Below, piece by piece: positions 35,440 to 44,406 of a stretch of DNA of 64,000 nucleotides. This DNA comes from CAIQQQ01 sp040399685 (GTDB lineage: Bacteria > Pseudomonadota > Alphaproteobacteria > Acetobacterales > Acetobacteraceae). The stretch covers positions 1 through 64,000 of the forward strand of contig JBBART010000027.1 of NCBI GenBank assembly GCA_040399685.1, in the 5' to 3' direction. Every line of letters begins with the position of its first letter. The stretch's first letter is position 1. The notes below the pieces were generated by a model. The model was not told where the DNA came from. It ran no database searches and was given only the letters and a program-made list of their open reading frames with translations. A program made the position numbers and the translations under genes.

Positions 35440-36399
35440 CTAATACCCCCGCGCCGTGTCGAACTGATTTGGCATTTTCTGGCCCTTGGTGAAGGCGGCC
35501 AGATTGTCCAGAAACACCGCCACGCTGTCAGCAGCGTAGGTTTTCGGATCATCCGCCGCCACATGAGGGGTGATAACGAGGTTGCGCGTCGTCCAAAGCC
35601 GGTGGCCGGGCGGAATCGGCTCCGGCACGAACACATCCAGCACCGCCCCACCGAGACGCCCGGAATCGAGCATGTCGCACAGCGCGTCCTGCTCCAGCAG
35701 CGCACCGCGCCCGATATTGATCACATAGGCGCCCTGCGGCAGCAGTTCCAGCCGACGACGGTCGATCATGCCGTTCGTGCGCGGCGTCAGCGGCGCGGCC
35801 AGCAGCAGGAACTCCGCGCCCGGCAGCACGGAATCGAGGTCATCCACCGCAAACACCGCATCGAAATCCGGATGCTGCTCGGCGCGGGTGCGCACGCCCA
35901 CCGTCCGCATCCCGAACATCCGCGCGGACCGGGCCGAAGCGCCCCCCAAATCGCCGGTGCCGATCACCGCCAGCTTGCGCCCGGCCAGAACCGAGCCGTA
36001 ACGCTTCTCCCACCGCCCGGCATTCTGGGCGGCGATCAGCGCCGGCATGTGCCCGGCCAGCATCAGAAGCGCCATGGCAGCGTATTCGCCAACGCGCGCG
36101 CCGTGCACGCCGCTGTTGTTCACCAACGCCACGCCCGGCTGCAACCAGTCAAACGGCGCCAGACGTTCCAGCCCGGCGGAGGTGCAGAAAATCATCTTCA
36201 GCGCCGGCGTCGGGCACTGAAGATTCGCCTTCAACTGCGCCGTGCTGGTGACCAGAATTTCCGCATCGGCCACGCCCTGCCGGAATTCGGCCTCGGTATC
36301 GCCGAACGTCACCGCCTTCGGCGCGCGCGCCGCCCGCCACATCGCGGGCGTGATGGCGAAATCAGGATCGTTCGGCGTGTTCTGGACGTGGACGCGCAT
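35440..36399 (-). CDS. D-isomer-specific 2-hydroxyacid dehydrogenase
   Basis: NAD(P)-dependent dehydrogenase of 319 aa. The cofactor motif is VIGTGDLGGASA (about 145-156). The catalytic triad is in NIGRGALL (Arg), VPEPIPPGH (Glu) and ITPHVAAD (His). It may act on glyoxylate, hydroxypyruvate or another 2-ketoacid. The ATG at 36399 follows the SpoU stop by two bases; a TTG at 36405 overlapping that stop (TTGA) is the alternative start. Confidence 0.9.
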   Translation of the reverse strand: MRVHVQNTPNDPDFAITPAMWRAARAPKAVTFGDTEAEFRQGVADAEILVTSTAQLKANLQCPTPALKMIFCTSAGLERLAPFDWLQPGVALVNNSGVHGARVGEYAAMALLMLAGHMPALIAAQNAGRWEKRYGSVLAGRKLAVIGTGDLGGASARSARMFGMRTVGVRTRAEQHPDFDAVFAVDDLDSVLPGAEFLLLAAPLTPRTNGMIDRRRLELLPQGAYVINIGRGALLEQDALCDMLDSGRLGGAVLDVFVPEPIPPGHRLWTTRNLVITPHVAADDPKTYAADSVAVFLDNLAAFTKGQKMPNQFDTARGY

Positions 36400-36401
36400 G
36401 G

Positions 36402-37121
36402 TCAAAGGCTCCCGGACAATTCAGCCAGCAAAACAGCAGCAGCCTGGGCCACGTTAAGGCTCTGGACACGACCGCTGCCGACGATCTTCACCTGACGACG
36501 GCACGCCGCCAACACCTCCGGCGAGACGCCGTTCTCCTCGTTGCCCAGCACCAATGCGATCGGCCGGTCGCGCGGCAGGTCCGCCAGCGCCGCCGAATCC
36601 CGGCTGAGCGAGGCGGCAACGGTGCGGTACTGGCCATCAATGCCGGCCAGCACGTTGACGAGGTTGCGCGACTTATAAAGGTCGAGAAACTCCAACCCGC
36701 CCTCGGAGGTGCGATACGCGGCGTCGGACGGCATGGCGTGGCCAGGCCCCTCGCCAATCAGCATCGCGCCCACGCCGAAGAACGCGGCCGAGCGGGCGAT
36801 GGCGCCCAGATTATGCGGGTTGCCGATGCCGTCCAGAATCAGCAGCAGCTTCACGCGCGGCGGTTGCAACACGTTGAACACCGGAATAGAGCGCTGCTGG
36901 GCCACGGCCACAATGCCGCCGTGATGCGGCGTTCCGGCCACTTTCTCCAGCTCATCGGCCTCCACCATGCGGTACGGTTTGCGCGCTGCCGCAAGAATTG
37001 CGCAGAACGGACCAGCCGCCGGCTTCATCTCCGGCAGGTAGAAAAGGCGCGTGACCAGTTCCTCACGCCGCTTGAACAGGGCATCGACGGGCTTCAGTCC
37101 ACAGATTGTATCGGTTTTCAT
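36402..37121 (-). CDS. TrmH/SpoU-family RNA 2'-O-methyltransferase
   Basis: SPOUT-class methyltransferase of 239 aa. An N-terminal substrate-binding segment (about 1-80) precedes the knotted domain with the three SpoU motifs: DGIGNPHNLGAIARSA, LVLGNEENGVS and SLNVAQAAAVLL. It probably methylates rRNA or tRNA; the target cannot be told. The ATG at 37121 is preferred over an upstream GTG. It is divergent from the pseudouridine synthase across 47 bases and closely linked to the dehydrogenase downstream. Confidence 0.92.
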   Translation of the reverse strand: MKTDTICGLKPVDALFKRREELVTRLFYLPEMKPAAGPFCAILAAARKPYRMVEADELEKVAGTPHHGGIVAVAQQRSIPVFNVLQPPRVKLLLILDGIGNPHNLGAIARSAAFFGVGAMLIGEGPGHAMPSDAAYRTSEGGLEFLDLYKSRNLVNVLAGIDGQYRTVAASLSRDSAALADLPRDRPIALVLGNEENGVSPEVLAACRRQVKIVGSGRVQSLNVAQAAAVLLAELSGSL

Positions 37122-37168
37122 GTCTCTCGCTTCCACTTCCCGCCCGGCTCTGTCAACCTGTGCGCCTC

Positions 37169-37876
37169 ATGGAAATACCAATCATCTTCGCCGACGCGCA
37201 TTTCGTGGTGCTGAACAAGCCCGCGGGACTTGCTGTACACCCCGGCCCCCGTGGCGGGCCAAGCGTGGAGGACTGCTTCCCGCAGCTCTCCCGCCGGAAG
37301 GACGGCCCCTGGCTGGCCCACCGGCTGGACGCCGACACCGCCGGCTGCCTGCTGGTGGCCCTGCGCAAAACACCGCTGCTGACCGCCCAGGCGGCCTTCG
37401 CATCGGGCGCTGTGCGCAAGATCTATTGGGCGGTGGTGGCCGGCGGACCGACCGAGGAGTCCGGCGTGATCAACATGCCGGTCAGCAAGGTCACGCGGCC
37501 AAACGGCTGGCGGATGCGGCCCGACCCGGCAGGCCTGCCCGCCATCACCGAATGGCGCGTGCTCGGGCGGTCGCAGGGGCAGACCTGGATGGAATTTCAG
37601 CCCAAGACCGGCCGCACCCATCAGATCCGTGTCCACGCCGCCCATGCCGGTTGGCCGATCGTCGGCGATCCGCTCTACGGCCAGGCCGGCGAGGGCCTGC
37701 ATCTGCTGTCCCGCTCACTGGAACTGGAAGATCTGGTGTCCGCCATCGCGCCGCCGCCCTTGGCCATGCAACCCGCGTTGCGGGACTGCGGCTGGGTGCC
37801 GGATGTGCCCGGACCGCGCAAACCCCACCCGAAGCCCCAGGCGAAACGCAAAACCCCGCTGACTACCCGAAAATAA
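37169..37876 (+). CDS. RluA-family RNA pseudouridine synthase
   Basis: Protein of 235 aa. The catalytic motif AHRLDADTAGCLL contains the conserved Asp. KPAGLAVHPG, KIYWAVVAG and KTGRTHQIRVHAAH are RluA-family signatures. The C-terminal tail is basic and Pro/Lys-rich. No S4 domain is seen. The ATG at 37169 starts the normal MEIPIIFADAHFVVLNKP N-terminus. It overlaps the 3' end of the convergent glycosyltransferase by 14 bases. Confidence 0.93.
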   Translation: MEIPIIFADAHFVVLNKPAGLAVHPGPRGGPSVEDCFPQLSRRKDGPWLAHRLDADTAGCLLVALRKTPLLTAQAAFASGAVRKIYWAVVAGGPTEESGVINMPVSKVTRPNGWRMRPDPAGLPAITEWRVLGRSQGQTWMEFQPKTGRTHQIRVHAAHAGWPIVGDPLYGQAGEGLHLLSRSLELEDLVSAIAPPPLAMQPALRDCGWVPDVPGPRKPHPKPQAKRKTPLTTRK

Positions 37877-38804
37877 ACCAGGCCCGGAACACCACCGTCT
37901 CGATCCAGGTCTGACGCACCAGGCCGCGCAGGCGCAACGCCGAAAACCTGCGCAGCCGTCCGCCGCGCAGGGCGCGATCCAGCACCTGCAATTCGGCCAT
38001 GGCCTGTTCGGTCAACACGGCCGGCTGCGCCAGCAGGGACGCCACGTTCTGGCGCAGCACCGCCATGAACGCGTGCGGCCCACGCTTCATGGCGGCCATG
38101 CCGCGGCGCAGGACGGAAGACGGCGCACCGACGGCGTTGCCGGCATGCTGGCGATAGAGAATAACCGGCTCCGGGTCCTGCAACAGCACCCCACCGGCGG
38201 CGGTGACCAGCAGGTAGCACCACCAGTCATGCTGGGTCACCGTGGGCGGCCGGCTGGCCGCAACCTGCCGCGCCGCCGCGCCATTGAGCATCATGGTGCA
38301 GCCGGTGGCCACATTCTGCGTCAGCGAAGCCGGAAAGCCGCCATGCGCGGCGATGGCGGACAGTCCAATGCGGTTCAATCGCGCATCCACCAGCACCTGC
38401 CGCGCGCAATACAAGGCCGGCAGCGTTGGCGGCACGGTGGCGAAGGCCGCAAGCCCGCGTGCAAGCTTGCCGGGCAGCCACACATCGTCCTGGTCGGCGA
38501 AGGCGACCATGTCATCGGCCGCCAACGAAGACGTCACGGCGGCGAGCAGGGCGTGAAAACTGACGGCCGAACCAAGATTGCGAGATGGCCCCGCCAACTC
38601 GACACACCGCCCCTGCCCGGCCCGGAGCGCAAAATCGGCCATCACGGCGCGCGTATTGTCGTGAGAGCCGTCATCGCGCCAGTACAGTATCCAGTCCTTA
38701 TGGGTCTGGTTCAGCAGGCTTTCGAGTTGCTCGTCTAGAAAAAATTCACCATTGAACGTGGACAACAATATTGCAACGCGCTGTTGGTTTTGCCGAATGA
38801 GCAT
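37863..38804 (-). CDS. Glycosyltransferase family 2 (rhamnosyltransferase-like)
   Basis: GT-A fold glycosyltransferase of 313 aa. N-terminal ILLSTFNGEFFLDEQLESLL, the motif RDDGSHDNT, and the metal-binding FADQDDVWLPGKL match bacterial rhamnosyltransferase-like GT2 enzymes. The adjacent dTDP-rhamnose genes make rhamnose transfer plausible. There is a hydrophobic C-terminal end (FRAWFIFG). It is convergent with the RluA gene and is separated from rfbD by a 447-base gap holding an rfbD relic. Confidence 0.9.
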   Translation of the reverse strand: MLIRQNQQRVAILLSTFNGEFFLDEQLESLLNQTHKDWILYWRDDGSHDNTRAVMADFALRAGQGRCVELAGPSRNLGSAVSFHALLAAVTSSLAADDMVAFADQDDVWLPGKLARGLAAFATVPPTLPALYCARQVLVDARLNRIGLSAIAAHGGFPASLTQNVATGCTMMLNGAAARQVAASRPPTVTQHDWWCYLLVTAAGGVLLQDPEPVILYRQHAGNAVGAPSSVLRRGMAAMKRGPHAFMAVLRQNVASLLAQPAVLTEQAMAELQVLDRALRGGRLRRFSALRLRGLVRQTWIETVVFRAWFIFG

Positions 38805-38867
38805 TAGCTTATCCTGCGAAGATGAGTACTTCGGTCCGATAGTTCCTCAACACCAAATCCGATGCCA

Positions 38868-39075
38868 ATGTTCGCGCAAAGGCTCGCCTTTCAGGGCCGA
38901 AATGCCACATCGGACACATGCTTCCACCCGAACAATCCAAACGAAAATTGCTCTGCCGAGGGGGCGCCTAGCGCCAATCGGCGGTGGTGAACGCTTCGAG
39001 TTCCGGCGCCGTCAGGACCTGCGCAACGACCCGATCAAAAATCGAGCACGCCAGTCCATCTCGTCCGCTTTGTAA
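38868..39075 (-). pseudogene. Decayed duplicate of the rfbD 3' end
   Basis: This stretch aligns with the 3' part of the intact rfbD downstream (about 39290-39500) at an offset of 424-428 bases. Shared blocks include AAAGGCTCGCCT (38878 and 39302), TCGGCGGTGGTGA and CGATCAAAAATCG. Translated on the minus strand it keeps a stretch like IFDR...APELEA.TTADW, followed at once by an in-frame TAG, whereas intact rfbD continues for about 40 residues. No start codon or N-terminal domain remains. It marks an old partial duplication or deletion within the polysaccharide locus. The rest of the gap (38805-38867 and 39076-39251) shows no gene; 39076-39140 is AT-rich. Confidence 0.75.
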
Positions 39076-39251
39076 GGTTTTGACTACGCGATAAAATATT
39101 TTACCGCAATATGCGAAATGAATTATTTAAAGAGCGCAACAAACAAAATCACGCGAACGATCTGGCCGGAATGACCGACCAGACCGCCAACGCCGCACAC
39201 TCACCACATAAAAGCGGTCGCGCTCGTGGGCGAATGCCGCAAAGACTACGC

Positions 39252-40157
39252 TTACGTTGCGGCGTCTTTTTCTGCGCTAAACACAGCGTCGATGGTGTCG
39301 GAAAGGCTCGCCTCCCAAGGCGGCAGCATCACGCCGAACACGCCCTGCAGCCCTGAGCAGTCCAGGCGGGAATCGGCGGGTCTGCGGGCGGGCGTGGGCC
39401 AGTCGGCGGTGGTGATCGCTTCCAGTTCCGGCGCCTTGAGGCCGTGCAGAGCCGCACGATCAAAAATCGCACGCGCAAAACCGTGCCAGCTTGTCGCGCC
39501 AGCGCCCGTCGCGTGGAAAACGCCCCGAAACGAATCGTCCCACCCATCACGTTGAATCAACGCCGCAATCGCCAGAATCGCGCGCGCAAGGTCGTCGGCA
39601 TTGGTAGGATTGCCGATCTGGTCGGCGACCACACGCAGCTTCGGCATCCGCCTGGCGGCCCCCAGCATGGTCAACACGAAGTTCTTGCCCTCGGCCGCAT
39701 ACACCCGGGACGTGCGCAGCACGATGCTGCGCGGATTGGCCGCCATCACCGCCAGCTCGCCGGCAAGCTTGGTCGCACCATAAACACCGGTGGGGTTTGG
39801 CGTGTCCGTCTCCAGATACGCGGCCCCCTTGGTGCCGTCGAACACGTAGTCGGTCGACACATGGATCAACGGAATGCCGGCGCGGGCGCAATACTCGCCC
39901 AGCAACAACGGCCCCAGCCGGTTCGCCCGATCGGCCGCTTCCGGCTCGGTTTCAGCCCGGTCCACGGCCGTGTAGGCGGCCGCGTTGATGATCATGCGGG
40001 GCGCGATGGCGGCCAGTGTGGCAGCAATCGCCTCGGGCGCATCAAAATCCAGCGCGGGCCGGCCGATGCGTTGCACCGGCAAATCCCCGGCTTGCGCCTC
40101 CAGACAGCGCGCCAACTGGCCTGAGCCGCCAATAACGAGAATAGGTCCGTTGCTCAT
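39252..40157 (-). CDS. rfbD: dTDP-4-dehydrorhamnose reductase
   Basis: NAD(P)H-dependent reductase of 301 aa making dTDP-L-rhamnose, the last step of the pathway. The cofactor motif is VIGGSGQLAR, with STDYVFDG and YGATKLAGE (Tyr-x-x-x-Lys) as in RmlD. The ATG at 40157 (MSNGPILVIGG) is chosen because it begins the Rossmann fold; a longer frame enters rfbC. It follows rfbC by 13 bases in the minus-strand operon rfbB-rfbA-rfbC-rfbD. Confidence 0.95.
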   Translation of the reverse strand: MSNGPILVIGGSGQLARCLEAQAGDLPVQRIGRPALDFDAPEAIAATLAAIAPRMIINAAAYTAVDRAETEPEAADRANRLGPLLLGEYCARAGIPLIHVSTDYVFDGTKGAAYLETDTPNPTGVYGATKLAGELAVMAANPRSIVLRTSRVYAAEGKNFVLTMLGAARRMPKLRVVADQIGNPTNADDLARAILAIAALIQRDGWDDSFRGVFHATGAGATSWHGFARAIFDRAALHGLKAPELEAITTADWPTPARRPADSRLDCSGLQGVFGVMLPPWEASLSDTIDAVFSAEKDAAT

Positions 40158-40170
40158 GCAGAAATTCGCT

Positions 40171-40725
40171 TCAATACGTATACCAAGGGTCGCAATCGGC
40201 CAGTCTCGGCAATTCCATGTCCTTGTCCGACACAATCGCCTCGCCCTCGGCCAGCGGCCACGGCAGCGCCAGACCCGGATCGTTCCAGACCACGCCCCGC
40301 TCGCAGGCTTTGGAATAGCTGCCGTCGACCTTGTAGAGAACGTCCGTGTTCTCCTCCAGCGCGCAGAACCCATGCAGGAAGCCGCCGGGCACCCAAAGCT
40401 GGGCGCCGTTCTCGGCGCTCAGAATGGCCGAGACATGCTGGCCATAGGTGGGCGAGCCGACCCGGATATCCACCGCCACATCCCAGATGGCGCCGGACAG
40501 CACCCGCACCAGCTTGCCCTGGACATGCGGTGCGATCTGGCAATGCAGCCCGCGCACCACCCCCTTGCGGGAGCGGCTCTGGTTGTCCTGGATAAACGAG
40601 GCCGTCAGGCCGATGGCAGCGAATTTCGCCGCCGTATAGGCCTCGGAGAAAAACCCGCGTGAATCGGCAAAGCGCGGCGGGGTGATCAGCATCACCTCGG
40701 GAATGGCCAGGCGTTCGACCTTCAT
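40171..40725 (-). CDS. rfbC: dTDP-4-dehydrorhamnose 3,5-epimerase
   Basis: Cupin-fold epimerase of 184 aa, third step of dTDP-L-rhamnose synthesis. Signatures: RGFFSEAY, SFIQDNQSRS, VVRGLHCQ (catalytic His region), VDIRVGSPTYG and VPGGFLHGFCAL. The start ATG shares a base with the rfbA stop (TGATG), so it is coupled to rfbA. Length matches the family. Confidence 0.96.
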   Translation of the reverse strand: MKVERLAIPEVMLITPPRFADSRGFFSEAYTAAKFAAIGLTASFIQDNQSRSRKGVVRGLHCQIAPHVQGKLVRVLSGAIWDVAVDIRVGSPTYGQHVSAILSAENGAQLWVPGGFLHGFCALEENTDVLYKVDGSYSKACERGVVWNDPGLALPWPLAEGEAIVSDKDMELPRLADCDPWYTY

Positions 40726-41597
40726 CAGCGCGCGCCCTCGGCCAAATTCATCAGAACACGTCCCAATTCGGTCTTGCCGAGCCCCTTGGCGTGGTCGCGC
40801 AAAGTGGCGGCGTCGATCCAGCCCATACGGAACGCCACCTCCTCGGGGCACCCCACCAACATGCCCTGGCGGGACTGGATGGTCTGCACGAAGGTTCCGG
40901 CCTGCATCAGGCTGTCCGGCGTGCCGGCATCCAGCCAGGCGCAGCCGCGGCCGAGCTTCTGCACATGCAGCTTGCCGGCCTCCATATACATGCGGTTGAG
41001 ATCGGTGATCTCCAACTCGCCACGCGCCGAGGGTTTCACCGCGGCGGCCATCTCGGTCACGTGCTTGTCATAGAAATACAGCCCGATCACCGCCCAGTTC
41101 GTCGCCGGGTTGGCCGGTTTTTCCACGATATCGATGGCGCGGCCTTCGGAATCCATCGTCACCACGCCATACCGTTCGGGATCGGCCACGTGATAGGCGA
41201 ACACCGAAGCCCCCTCCTCGCGGGCCGCGGCATCCTGCAACTGCACGGACAGATGATCGCCGAAGATCATGTTGTCGCCGAGCGCGAGGGCGCAGGCTTC
41301 GCCGTCCAACCAGTCACGGGCGATGTGGAAGGCCTGCGCGAGCCCCTCCGGCTTGGGCTGCTCGGCATAGGTGAATGTGATGCCGAACCGCGAGCCATCG
41401 CCCAGCAGGCGGCGGAACTGCGGCAGGTCGACAGGCGTGGAAATGATCATGATGTCGCGGATGCCGGCCAGCATCAGCACGGTCAGCGGATAATAGATCA
41501 TCGGCTTGTCATAGACCGGCAGCAGCTGCTTGCTGGTGGCCTGCGTCATCGGGTGCAGGCGCGTGCCGGAGCCGCCGGCGAGAATAATGCCCTTCAT
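40725..41597 (-). CDS. rfbA: Glucose-1-phosphate thymidylyltransferase
   Basis: Nucleotidyltransferase of 290 aa that makes dTDP-glucose from glucose-1-phosphate and dTTP. N-terminal ILAGGSGTRLHPMT binds the nucleotide; KQLLPVYDKPMIYYPL, LALGDNMIFGD and EKPANPATNWAVIG are RmlA signatures. The ATG at 41597 overlaps the rfbB stop (ATGA). It is the second gene of the operon. Confidence 0.97.
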   Translation of the reverse strand: MKGIILAGGSGTRLHPMTQATSKQLLPVYDKPMIYYPLTVLMLAGIRDIMIISTPVDLPQFRRLLGDGSRFGITFTYAEQPKPEGLAQAFHIARDWLDGEACALALGDNMIFGDHLSVQLQDAAAREEGASVFAYHVADPERYGVVTMDSEGRAIDIVEKPANPATNWAVIGLYFYDKHVTEMAAAVKPSARGELEITDLNRMYMEAGKLHVQKLGRGCAWLDAGTPDSLMQAGTFVQTIQSRQGMLVGCPEEVAFRMGWIDAATLRDHAKGLGKTELGRVLMNLAEGAR

Positions 41598-42667
41598 GCC
41601 GCGTGCCCCTTGGATTTGTCCTGCCCCAGCCGCTCGCCGGAATATTTGCGGGCGCGCACGCCCTCCCACCAGGCGCGGTTGGCCAGATACCAGTCCACCG
41701 TCTTGCCCAGCCCCGTCTCGAAATCATGCGGCGCCTTCCAGGCAATCGCCGCCTCGGTGCGGGACGGATCAATCTCGTAGCGGAAATCATGGCCGGGCCG
41801 ATCCGTCACGAAGCGGATCAACCGGCTGCGCGGACCTTCCGGATCAGGCACGCGGGCATCCAGCGCATCGCAGATGGCATGAACCACCTGCAAATTGGTG
41901 CGCGGCTGGCGGCCGCTGATGCAATAGGTCTCGCCCACCTGGCCGATTTCCAGCACCCGCGTCAGCGCGGCCGCGTGGTCGTCCACATATAGCCAGTCGC
42001 GGGTGTTGGAGCCGTCGCCATAGACCGGCAGCGTCTTGCCCTCCAGCGCGTTCAGCGTCACCAGCGGGATCAATTTCTCGGGGAACTGCCAGAGGCCGTA
42101 ATTGTTGGCGGTATTGCTGATCAAGGTCGGCAGGCCATAGGTATGATGCCAGGCGCGCACCAAATGGTCCGATGCCGCCTTGCTCGCCGAATACGGGCTG
42201 CGCGGATCATACGGCGTGGTCTCGGTGAACGGCGGATCGTTCGGGCCCAGGGCGCCGAACACCTCGTCGGTGGAGACATGGTGGAACTTGAAGGCGGCCT
42301 TCCGCTCGGCCGGCAGCCCCGCCCAGTAGTCGCGGGCGGCATCCAGCAGTGTGTAGGTGCCGACGACGTTGCTCTGGATGAACGGCCCCGGGCCATCGAT
42401 CGACCGATCGACATGGGTTTCAGCGGCAAGATGCATCACAGCGTCGGGCTGGTGGGCGGCAAAGGCGGCGCGCATGGCGGCGGCATCGCAGATATCGGCC
42501 TGCAACAGCAGATGCCGGGGGCTCGTGGCCGCCTCCTCCAGCGCATCCACCGATGCGGCATAGGTCATCTTGTCGATGTTGACGATGCTGTGATCCGTGT
42601 TGCGGATCATGTGACGAATAACCGCAGACCCGATGAAACCGCAGCCGCCGGTGACAAAAATGCGCAT
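41594..42667 (-). CDS. rfbB: dTDP-glucose 4,6-dehydratase
   Basis: NAD-dependent SDR-type dehydratase of 357 aa. N-terminal VTGGCGFIGSAVIRH, HLAAETHVDRSIDGP, STDEVFGALG and YSASKAASDHLVRAW (Tyr-x-x-x-Lys) are diagnostic for RmlB. The ATG at 42667 follows a GAGG site; the longer frame to 42859 has no homology-like features. It leads the four-gene dTDP-rhamnose operon and is divergent from the hexapeptide transferase. Confidence 0.97.
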   Translation of the reverse strand: MRIFVTGGCGFIGSAVIRHMIRNTDHSIVNIDKMTYAASVDALEEAATSPRHLLLQADICDAAAMRAAFAAHQPDAVMHLAAETHVDRSIDGPGPFIQSNVVGTYTLLDAARDYWAGLPAERKAAFKFHHVSTDEVFGALGPNDPPFTETTPYDPRSPYSASKAASDHLVRAWHHTYGLPTLISNTANNYGLWQFPEKLIPLVTLNALEGKTLPVYGDGSNTRDWLYVDDHAAALTRVLEIGQVGETYCISGRQPRTNLQVVHAICDALDARVPDPEGPRSRLIRFVTDRPGHDFRYEIDPSRTEAAIAWKAPHDFETGLGKTVDWYLANRAWWEGVRARKYSGERLGQDKSKGHAA

Positions 42668-42839
42668 AAAAGCCTCGTTCCCTCGCTGCAAGCGGGCGCA
42701 AAATGGCAGCACTTGCAGGTCAGGGCAATCCAACGCCCCACAGCCCGCCGCCAGCGCTTGCGGCAATAGCCTATAGCCAAGCGCCGCGCGACCACGTTTA
42801 TAGAGGCATCCGGCCAGAGAACGATAACGCGGGGGAACA

Positions 42840-42896
42840 ATGACCGTTTCAGAATTCACTCATGCATTACTGACCACACGCGGAGCCGCCGCGTGA
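42840..42896 (+). other. 18-codon leader frame or frameshifted N-terminus of the next gene
   Basis: An ATG preceded by GGGGGAA at good spacing opens an 18-codon frame ending in TGA (42894-42896). The TGA overlaps the GTG assigned as start of the transferase (GTGA). The peptide, starting MTVSEFTHALLTTRG, reads smoothly into the next frame if two bases were removed near 42890. It may be a coupled leader peptide, or the true 5' end disrupted by a small indel. Confidence 0.4.
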
Positions 42897-43696
42897 TTCC
42901 CGGCCTGAGCCCTGCCAGCGAAGCCCAGTTGCAGGCGATGCTGACGCCCCGAATCACCGCCCTCACCCCCCTCGCCCTGACGGACTTGCCGTTCACATTG
43001 CTGGGTCCGGCCGCCCCCGACCTGGCGCGGCTTGGCGTCCGCGCGACAGGTTCGCCGGACCTGACGATCGTGGTGACCGACCCCACGCGGCCGATTGGCC
43101 ATGTTGAGATCAACGCCGCGGGGCCAGGTTCGCTGGTGTTTCTAGACAACCGCGCCAGCACCGGCCAGCTGCGCGGCAATGTCCGCATGCTGGGCGCCAA
43201 CTGCGTGGCCGTGTTCCCCAATCTCGGCGACGGCTACATCGCCTTGCACGACGTGTTCATGCGCTCCAACCGGCAGATGCTGTTCTGGGGCAGCGGATCG
43301 ACGGCGGTGGGGTGCAGCATCGAGATCGAAGGCGACGACCGGTTCGTGGCCATTGGCGACGATGCGCTGATCTCCTCCGGGATCTGGATTCGCAATCACG
43401 ACATGCACGCCATCCACGACATGCGCACCGGCGCGCGGATCAACCGCCCGCCGGTTGATACAGTGCTGGAACGCCATGTCTGGGTCGGCCAGAACGCCAT
43501 GCTGCTGAACTGCCAGCGCGTCGGCGCCGGCGCGATCATCGGCGCGCAGGCGCTGGTGAAGAACGTTGTAGGCCAATGCGTGGCGGTGGGCGGCGTGCCC
43601 GCGCATGTCATTCGCTATCAGGTCAGCTGGGGGCGCGATGCCGCCGGCATGACCGATGCGGAACGCGCCACGCTCGACCGGCTTCCGGTGGCGTGA
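42893..43696 (+). CDS. Hexapeptide-repeat acyltransferase
   Basis: Protein of 267 aa with a left-handed beta-helix C-terminal half (VWVGQNAMLLNCQRVGAGAI, then IIGAQALVKNVVG) typical of LbH acetyltransferases, often acting on sugars. The N-terminal 120 residues are less typical (HVEINAAGPGSLVFLDNRAS). The GTG start at 42893 has no separate ribosome-binding site of its own and overlaps the stop of an 18-codon frame, so the real start is uncertain. Its location beside the rhamnose genes suggests polysaccharide decoration. Confidence 0.8.
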   Translation: MIPGLSPASEAQLQAMLTPRITALTPLALTDLPFTLLGPAAPDLARLGVRATGSPDLTIVVTDPTRPIGHVEINAAGPGSLVFLDNRASTGQLRGNVRMLGANCVAVFPNLGDGYIALHDVFMRSNRQMLFWGSGSTAVGCSIEIEGDDRFVAIGDDALISSGIWIRNHDMHAIHDMRTGARINRPPVDTVLERHVWVGQNAMLLNCQRVGAGAIIGAQALVKNVVGQCVAVGGVPAHVIRYQVSWGRDAAGMTDAERATLDRLPVA

Positions 43697-43831
43697 TCGG
43701 CCGGCCAACATATAAACCATGTTTCCCGTTACGCATTTTTGTTTATTTTTCGCACCAACACGGTGTTGTGATCGGTCAATTTAAGGTCTAATTACCAATT
43801 ATTGGAAATGACTTGCCGATTGGAGCGCTAC

Positions 43832-44302
43832 ATGGCCACGATTTCGGCTACCGAAGAATTACTGTTTATTCCCCATATCGGTTTGCTTCTCCAGTCGTTG
43901 CGTATTACGGCAGAGCGCCTGAACAGCCGGTCCAAGGTGGCAATCGACACGCGCGTGCTGCGCGCATTGCTGCAATCCCTGGCAGCGCAGTTGCCGTTCG
44001 ATGCCAATTTCTACCTCGCGGCCAACCCGGACATCGCCGCCGCCCATGACAGCGGCCAGATCACCGACCTCCACCGCCATTTCAGCGAGAGCGGCTTCTT
44101 CGAAGGCCGGTTCGGCGCGGCCCCGCCCATCGACGAGCCTTTCTATGCCGCCACCTACAACGATATCGGGACCGCCATCCGGCGCGGCGACATCAGTTCC
44201 GGCGCGGAACATTACATGCGCTCCGGCGCTGCCGAGGGCCGCGTTCCAAGCGAAACGATGCGTCCGCAGGTCGAGCGCTGGGCCGCCCTGCTCACCGAGT
44301 GA
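43832..44302 (+). CDS. Small protein of FD-x-x-Y repeats, polysaccharide locus
   Basis: Protein of 156 aa with no catalytic domain recognised. After a helical N-terminus (about 1-60), two repeats of about 45 residues occur: FDANFYLAANPDI, then HFSESGFFEGR, and DEPFYAATYNDI, then HYMRSGAAEGR. Four related repeats form the N-terminus of the large GT2-WbsX protein just downstream, so the two may interact or share ancestry. No signal peptide is seen. The ATG at 43832 follows GGAG. The function is unknown; repeats of this type occur in glycosyltransferase-associated proteins. Confidence 0.65.
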   Translation: MATISATEELLFIPHIGLLLQSLRITAERLNSRSKVAIDTRVLRALLQSLAAQLPFDANFYLAANPDIAAAHDSGQITDLHRHFSESGFFEGRFGAAPPIDEPFYAATYNDIGTAIRRGDISSGAEHYMRSGAAEGRVPSETMRPQVERWAALLTE

Positions 44303-44406
44303 AACGCCGCATCGGACAGCTATCCAGCCGCACCACCGCATGGCACAACCGCATCCCACGGCCCTAGCTTTTCCGTGACGCCGCGCGGCAAGAGGTTGAT
44401 AGCATT

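Noticed and set aside
39088..39101. TAAAATATTTTA palindrome in the gap beside rfbD
   Set aside because: A simple A/T palindrome in AT-rich sequence, likely to arise by chance.
43756..43768. CAACAC-G-GTGTTG palindrome before the repeat protein
   Set aside because: Short with a one-base centre; no regulator or second copy supports it as an operator.
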